A DNA stretch of 64,000 nucleotides, from positions 21,059,659 to 21,123,658 of the forward strand of contig JACSVZ010000008.1 in the NCBI GenBank assembly GCA_014706295.1. The letters run 5' to 3'. The stretch comes from Lycocorax pyrrhopterus obiensis (lineage: Eukaryota; Chordata; Aves; Passeriformes; Paradisaeidae). Position numbers and translations under genes: made by a program. The notes beneath the pieces were generated by a model, which did not search any database, was not told the DNA's origin, and worked only from the letters and a program-made list of their open reading frames with translations. Shown here one piece after another: positions 56,791 to 64,000 of the stretch (positions within the stretch are counted from its first letter, which is position 1; each line of letters begins with the position of its first letter).

Positions 56791-59700
56791 AATTAGGCAC
56801 CATATGTAAAAACTGAAACACATCTTTTCCATATTTCTCTCCTTTTTTTGCTGAAAAGGAGTTATTTTATGTTACTGGCTCTGTCCAGACAGACAAACCT
56901 TCATGCACAACTCTAACATTCTCTGGGGTATTGACTGGGGTGGAATTTGGAACCTGGGCCAAATCCTTTCTGCTTCCTTCTTTTTCTTTTATTAGTCTGT
57001 GTGTGTGTACAACAACAGGGGTAGGAAGAGCAGGAAGAGCCAAATTAATTCTTGATCCTGCTGAAGACCAAGTCCTTTCCTTAAAAACACTTGCCTGTCA
57101 TCATTTAAAATTTCGCAAGTCTTTATAAGGAGTTAAAAAACCATGCTGTAGCAAATATTATTTGCTCTTATTTAATTTTTATTTGGTGGAATGTAACAGT
57201 GCTTGTAAGAGAATGTCATTTGTTATAAAAGAAAACAATTTCCTGATTTGCTCTACATTTCAATATATAATTCAGTATACTTTATTCTTCTATATTAATA
57301 TTTATCAGCCCGTTGGCACAGATGCCTGCACTGTGGCCCACTGCTTGAAATGTGGTGCGTGTCGCAGAATCCCTGATTCCAGCGTTCAAAGGGTTGCATC
57401 AGGAGAGAGTCCTGCTTACTTTATGTATTTCCAAAGGGATTCTGCCTGGAAAAGGGAGCATTAACACAGCAGTTAGGAATCAATTACGTAGATTTGCAGA
57501 TGGGAACAAAAGAAAGAGAAATTTTCTCAAGGGACTCGTTACAATGTTACACTGTGAAATTATTCCTCAGCCTTGATTTATTTTTTTCTTTCTAGTGTGA
57601 ATCTTTTTCATATATTTTTTTGGTTTTGGAAGACAGTGTGCAATTATCAAATAATGATTTTTTCAGTTCTGTAATAAGAAGGGCATTTTGTAGATCTTCC
57701 TTTTATAGGAAAATTGTGACCAAAAAATCAAAAATTTTCTGCCAAGTATCTGTCAGCCTCTTTTACATAAAAAGATGAGTGCATGTCCAAATCTGTGTGT
57801 CTGTAGAACTGTGTACTAAAGGTATGGAAATTAGCACTTGTATATACCAACCCGAAGTATGTAGTTCCTGTGATTTACACCAGCTGGAGGTCAAACCTTA
57901 CTATGATCCCCACTCTTACAGAATGGAGTTCATTGATCAGTCATGAGGAAGAAAGAGAAAATGTATGCTCCCTGTGTCTAATGGTATTATTGCTGCTACA
58001 AATGGCATGGCATTTTTATGATTGGGGGAATAAAATTCTCATTGTAAAACTTTTCCAGTTCTTGAATGAGCAACATGATCTCTATGAAAAATATAAATGG
58101 TTTTGTAAAAAAACCCAAAAAATTCCTTTTTCTCTGTGAAGCATAAGTCAGGTCAGCTGAACAGTAGGCTCTTCCTCAGAAAAATTAAGGTCCTTAGTCT
58201 GTAAACCATGACATCAGTGGTTGTTCTGACACTCCTCTGTGTTGGATTAGGAGGCAATTATCCCTTAACCCACAATAAAGAATTTTTGGTTACAACGTGC
58301 ATTGTCTCTGGACTAGTGGTGTAGTAGGGCAGCTGTTGGCAAGTTTTGACAACATCATGACAGCTTTTTACCTGGGTGAAACGAAGAGAGAGCTAGTGCA
58401 TCTCACTAAAGAAGGCATGGCTCTAAACCGGTTTTATTTTTAAGTATCTGTCTTTAAGATGAGTAACTACCATATGTTTACAGGAAAATGAAAGAAATGT
58501 GTGATTTACTTTCACTTACTGTTTTCATTATCTTTAAAGTGATTTTTAAAGTGGCTTGCAAACCACAGGATTTCTATTCTTAAAGGAGCTGTCCTTGAGG
58601 TATGAATGCCCTTTTACTGTATAAGCAACCTGGAATAAGATTCAGCAACTACAAAGGCTGTTGGTGGCTTTACCCACTTTGGTGCTGCTAGCTAGAGAAG
58701 AATGTCTTTGTCATGCAGAAAGGCTCTGTGGAGAGTATCTGAAGCTGGACTCTGTTACTGGATTTTTGCACTGGCTGGTAGAATAAGATTGCAGCCAGCC
58801 AAAGGATCACATACCAGGTCAGACGTGTGACATCAGAGAGCACAGTCAAACAACTTCAAGGCTGTCACGTTCTCTGTTCTCTGAATGTTTTCTGCTCCCT
58901 CTTGTAATCCTAATTTGGCTTGTGAAAAGGCAGCACGAGAAGGAATTGTGACATTTAGCATGAAGTGATGATTATGTGAGCTTAAGAGTCTACACGTTGT
59001 TGTAATACAGGCTAAGGAAGGAGGATGGTCCAGAGGTTTGACTCTTAGCTTACAACTTGTGTCACTCTGTAGCCAAAATTTCTCTGTGGTTTTAAGCAGG
59101 TCATTTAGCCTTCCTTGATCTCACTTCCCAACAGTAAAACCTAGTTCCCATGATGGAAAGGTGCAGTAGTGGTAAGTAGTTAACCACTGAAGAAAAAGCT
59201 ATTTCAGTTTAAGAATTTTGATCACCCAGTGTTTTGTCTTTCCCTGTAAGTAGAAGAAAGAACAAAGGTTTAATGGAGAATTTTGATTATTCGAAATTTG
59301 CTTGGTCTCTTAGTCACAGGGAAAGTCAAAATGTTAACACCTTCTGCTAAAGGAATTTCTTTCTGAATTTCAGCTTTGGAATCAATCCATATATCAGATT
59401 GTTCCAAACCTCCAAAGCTCAGACAGCTCTCGGGGCTGAAAGCTCTGAGGCATTTGCTTGGCTGGCTGCTCCAGGCCCATGGAGCCAATGAGCTCTGGGG
59501 ACCCTGGCTCTGAAGTACTTAAAATTACTTATTTGAACTCAGGCTCACAGTAGTGGCCTGTCAGACAGGTTATTGAGAAGATGTGCAAGCTAGCAGGAGC
59601 TTAAACAGGCTTAGATTTTTTAAAGTGACTGGTAAACTAGATTCTATTGGATTGTGACTTTTTTTCAGGGCAATATTTTGATAATTACATCATTTTTATG

Positions 59701-62423
59701 GAACACCCAGGATAAGTGAGTAGGAAAACTCCAACAAAGTAAAATTCATTAGTGTTTTGCTGATTAGATCTGTTCAAAAGGCGGTGTGATAATATTTTTG
59801 TGTGACTATACATGTGTTAGGTAGAAATACTGTTTACTGTTCCCTGGAACTGTCTCTTCTCTGGGAATCCTGGGAAGTTGCATTCTTGTGATTCTCAGCC
59901 AGCCAAATCCATATATCACCTTTCTCAGTGCAGCTTTCTATGAGGATACCCCAAACTCAACTACAGAAGATACTTCTGAAAGAGCTACTCTTCTGTGCAA
60001 AACCCAGCCCTACCACTTACATTGTGGATAAATATTACTTTCAAAAATGCAGGATTTATCAACCTTTTTCACTATTGCTTCCTAACTAAACTTCCTTGTC
60101 TGAATTAATTAAAAAATAGAGCCATTTCCAAATACTTCAGAATCCATAAGAAAATAAACATCTTTTTGTTTGTTTTTACATTTTGGCAACTATTTGGAAA
60201 CTATTCCTTGGAGTTACAGTAAAGAACGAGGTTTAAAGCTCCCTCACTGTACATCACACAGTTTCAGCTGCAGTGGGGTTCCCTATTGCTCTTTCCTTTC
60301 ATTCAGAGTATGTTTATTTTTCTTGATGGCAGCTACTCAGAACCAGCTCTGCATAAAACAGGAACTAACTTCAACAGTTCCATGCTAGAAAATCTGAGTG
60401 ATATATTTCCTCAAACTGTTATCTTTTGAGCATGGGAGAGTTGAGCTGAATGAGCAGTGGGGTGGGGTGGGCTGGAGGCCTTAAACTGCTTCAGGTGCTT
60501 TTCTCTATTCCTGTTTCATGTGAGGAGATTTCTGAGGATGGTGTGTGGAACAGCATCATGGCTGGATTGTGGCCACGTAGAAAGTGTCTCTCCTGCACTT
60601 TATACACCACTCACCAATGGAGACTCTTAAACCAGATATGAGATTGGAGGATTGAATTTGTCTTGTAAATTCTGATTTACTACTTACATAAACCCATATA
60701 TTTTCACAATATTGCAGAAAATCCCTTTCAAATCCAATTACTACTTTATGCAGTTCATGGCAGCAAAATGAAGTGATGTAAATAATTAGCATTGCTTTTT
60801 TTGGTGAAAGAATAGATGGAGTTCTTAGGGTATAATAGATTAATTGAATTATTAGCATATGAAGGTTCTTGCACTGACATTGTAGGTTGATGGTTTTTTG
60901 TAAGAGAAGGATCATGAGTTCAGTGTTATTTTGAAGAGTCATTGGAGCAGAAAGCAGTTATTAATTTTATGTCCTATGTAAATTTAAGATGTGAAATAGG
61001 TCCCTTAATGTTTCCTATTAGAGAAATATTGGAAAAAATATGACACTATACTGATGACTGATGATTGATGACAATTTTGCATTTAAAAAACCTTGTATGA
61101 ATTTGAGTGGCATGAAATGTTATTTAGTTGTTGAATAACAAGGGAGGTGGTTTATATAACTGTTCTGAATAACAAACTCACAAGATGCTCTGAAAACTTC
61201 ATAATGGGACCCAGCTTTGCAAGCCATTAAGTGCTGTGCAGTTACACTGAATACAGTAAGAATCTATGATCCCAGGTTTTTAAGAGAATATTTACTTTTT
61301 CTTGGGAAACCATAATAAGCATGAAAGGGGAAATTTATCCTGGGCTATCTTTTACACAGTGAAGCTCACATGCATTCAGTTGTCACAATCAGTATTGCAC
61401 AGTCTTTTACCACTTGCCTGCAGTACGAATTCCTATCTAGGAAAAGCCTGACTGACTCTTCAGGCAAGGCTTGTCCTGCCTGCCTTTGCATGTATCTGTA
61501 AAACCAAATGAAGGTGTGATTACAGCCCCAGCAAATGACTATTTTATGAGGGTAATGCTCTGGTGAGCTGGCTTCAGAGTGTCTGAGTTCTGCTACTGCT
61601 CGTCTTTTGCCTGAGTAGCTGCTTCACAGAAAACCTCAGTGTTTGCAGCAGGCAGCCCATCCATCCATGCCTGGCAGCATCCTTGAGCTTCTAGCCTCCC
61701 TCAGGATATTCAGATTTTTCTCTGACTGAGTCTTCATCTGTGTTGTGACTTTTATTCTGAAACATGGCTTACCTGACAGTGACCATGCTGGTGCAAAAAG
61801 TCCTGTGGTGGCTTGGCTTGGAGGACAGAAAACAGCTCCGAGGAAGCCAGACTGATTGCAGGTGCCTGGGCAGTTACCTGCATGTGCCAGAACTTTGTAA
61901 ATATGTCTCCTAATAAAAAGCCAGCTTTGTTTTTCAAGCAGGTATTCTTTTTTTTCACTGCCCAATACATTATTTCTCAAAAACCTGTATGACCAGGAAG
62001 AGCTGTCTATGATTTTACAAGCTCATTTTATTACATACAGTTGTGTAATATTCACATGTGTTTGATTGTGTACTCAGTAGTCACAGTCTCTAAGTCAGTT
62101 TTTTGGTGTCATCTGAGAACATTTACTCCACACTACCTTTCATTGAAAAAAGATGCTTGCAGAAGTTTACTTGCACAGTTAAAGAGACATTTTTTATGGT
62201 TCTGTAAAACTGGATGTTATAGTCTTATTTTGGCAGATGCTGCTCTAAAATTATAAAGTTATAATGGTGATACAATCAGCCTTGAGAACATCTTGATGAA
62301 TTAAACATGCTGCAGCTGCAGAGTTTGCTTTAGACATCTGCAACAATGACTTGATTAAAGCTACAGTAAACATAAAGCTCCAAAGTTTATAATATTGATT
62401 TCCAATGTGCTCTCTATTACTAC

Positions 62424-62740
62424 CTGAAAGGAAGCTCTAGCTACGTGGGGCTTGGCCTCTTCTCCCAGGCAACAGTGACAGGACGAGAGGATATAGTCTT
62501 AAGCTGCGTCAGAGGAGGGTTAGGTTGGACATGAGGAAGAATTTCTCCACAGAAAGGGTGACAAGGCATTGGAATGGCTGCCCAGGGAGGTGGTGGAGTC
62601 ACCATCCCTGGAGGTGTTTAAGGAAAGACTGGACGTGGCCCTCAGTGCCATGGTCTGGTTGAAAAGGTGGTGTTGGGTCATAGGTTGGACTCGATGATCT
62701 CAGAGGTCTTTACCAACCTAATGGATTCTGTGATTCTATG
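62424..62740 (+). mobile_element. CR1 LINE 3' end, well preserved
   Basis: The block shows in order CTGAAAGGAAGCTCTAGC, TCTTCTCCCAGGCAACAGTG, ACAGGACGAGAGGA, GGTTGGACATGAGGAAGAAT, TTGGAATGGCTGCCCAGGGA, GGTGGTGGAGTCACCATCCC, TGGAGGTGTTTAAGGAAAGA, TAGGTTGGACTCGATGATCT, an AGGTCTTTACCAACCTAAT tail and a terminal GATTCTGTGATTCTATG. These are the typical successive motifs of the avian CR1 3' end including two copies of the terminal octamer. It is 5'-truncated, carries no open reverse transcriptase frame, and is less diverged than the copy at 33760. An 8-base ATTACTAC occurs on both sides (62416-62423 and 62741-62748). Confidence 0.95.
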
Positions 62741-64000
62741 ATTACTACAATTAAACACTGAGTCATTGTAAACAGATGCACATACTTTCATTTATGTTTC
62801 AATTCTTCTCACTCTCTCTCAGAAAAGTGGAAATTACATGTGTGATTTGGGTGATTTTTTCTTTTTGCACCTGGTCTATTTTTAAAAATTAAGAATTAAA
62901 ATAATCTACTTTTCTTACCTCTTGGTAAATTAAAAAATGATTATGCATTTTCTTACAAAGAATGTTTCTCCTCAGTGCTCTCTTAGCATTTTAAGTGTTT
63001 CACATACAGCATATGGTTGGTCATTTTTACTAAGTTTGCATGTAATTCATATATATGTTTAGCTAAGACTAATCTCTTTGCAATAGCAATCTGTACATCT
63101 AACACAAAGATAAAAGTACATAATTGTCATTTCCTTTACTCGGTGTGTTTTTTGAGCAATTCAGTGAAATCTGTATTGCTAATGAAAAGACATCTCTCAA
63201 AATGCATAAGTAGGTGCAGATCCTGAATATTTTGACTATACCTTTTTACTCAATTTCTAGGGCAGTACAGAACTAATTATTTTCAATTGTTTTAATTCAA
63301 TATTCAATCAGTATGGTGGGGTAAGTTATCGAATGTGGGGTAGGTTACCAAGTCTCGTATTTTCTGTCAAAAGAAAAAAGAAATCAAGAAGATAGGTAAA
63401 GAAGAAGCTGGAAAAGGAAGGAGCTGAGGACCAGAGAAGAAAATGGCATAGGAAGTGGGAGTCAGAAGGGGATGGTGGATGTACAGATTTGATACAGAGT
63501 GGCTGGAAAAAGCAATGGGGAATGGAATGGGTAGATTTAATTAGCAGCTCCATTGTGGAAAGGAATCTGGGTTGGTTGAAGTGACAACTGAAAAGGGGCA
63601 CAAAAATAGAATGACAGGGAAGAGATATGAATGGAAGTTTGATGGACTGAAAAATAAATTAAATTCATCAGGCTAATGCTCTAAGCTGGCAACAAAAAAT
63701 AGGTAAAGGTTCAGTTGCCCCAAAAACTGACTAGACCACACATATCTCACTTAACTCTGGAAGTGGAATGAGTGGAGCCTGGAGTTACATTAAAAATCTG
63801 AGGGTAGAGATCAACAACTTAGCATAGGGGAGTAACAAAGACAGGGAGATACAGATTACAAAAGCTCAATTTCCTAAGACTGATTGATCCCACATTGGCC
63901 TGCAACTCAAGATTGTGTCAGTGCTGTCAGCAAATATTTGTTAGCCCTGTAGCACAGTACTTTTCCTGCCTAGTGAACAAAGCCCAAGTATCTTACAGGA

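Noticed and set aside
60170..60388. An open frame with an HFGNYLETIPW stretch, considered as the last DNTT exon
   Set aside because: The resemblance to the conserved C-terminus needs gaps and fails after the tryptophan, while all other exons match at most positions.
61276..61377. CCCAG followed by a KRIF-like reading, considered as the last DNTT exon
   Set aside because: After four residues nothing matches the TdT C-terminus, and the frame continues with unrelated sequence to its stop.

Overview
This window is AT-rich vertebrate DNA, most probably from a bird. The evidence is a run of GT-AG exons encoding terminal deoxynucleotidyltransferase (DNTT, TdT) plus repeats of avian type: three 3'-end CR1 LINE fragments with the typical CR1 tail, and a remnant resembling avian ERVL-type LTRs. 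The species cannot be fixed from sequence alone. The window lies entirely inside one gene. No second gene, pseudogene or RNA gene is supported on either strand.

Layout, all on the + strand. Eight coding exons join in one frame with compatible phases: 1538-1663, 11648-11818, 13133-13204, 15990-16113, 17238-17370, 44943-45045, 51895-52158 and 53586-53669. They give 1077 nt, or 359 codons. By alignment with mammalian TdT from memory they start near residue 128 of about 510 and match exons 3 to 10 of an 11-exon gene. The N-terminal BRCT exons lie upstream of base 1. The last exon, with the C-terminal end, was not found and probably lies beyond base 64000.

The exons together form the Pol X catalytic core. 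Exons 3-5 give the start of the core and the helical 8-kDa-like region. Exon 6 carries the helix-hairpin-helix motif. Exon 7 leads to the glycine/arginine motif before the active site. Exon 8 has the two catalytic aspartates (GHDID). Exon 9 has the TdT loop and the third catalytic aspartate. Exon 10 has the conserved basic segment after the GWTGSR motif. The product adds untemplated N nucleotides at V(D)J junctions in lymphocyte precursors.

Introns make up about 98% of the window: intron 3 is 10.0 kb, intron 7 is 27.6 kb, intron 8 is 6.8 kb and intron 10 is at least 10.3 kb. They hold CR1 fragments near 2875, 33760-33990 and 62424-62740, an LTR remnant near 50880-51210, T/G-rich simple repeats, small tandem duplications, and a few palindromes or conserved-looking blocks that may be regulatory. 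I saw no novel multi-gene system. The points worth checking are the very long intron inside the active-site motif, the lengthened exon 9 linker, and candidate regulatory palindromes in introns 7 and 10.
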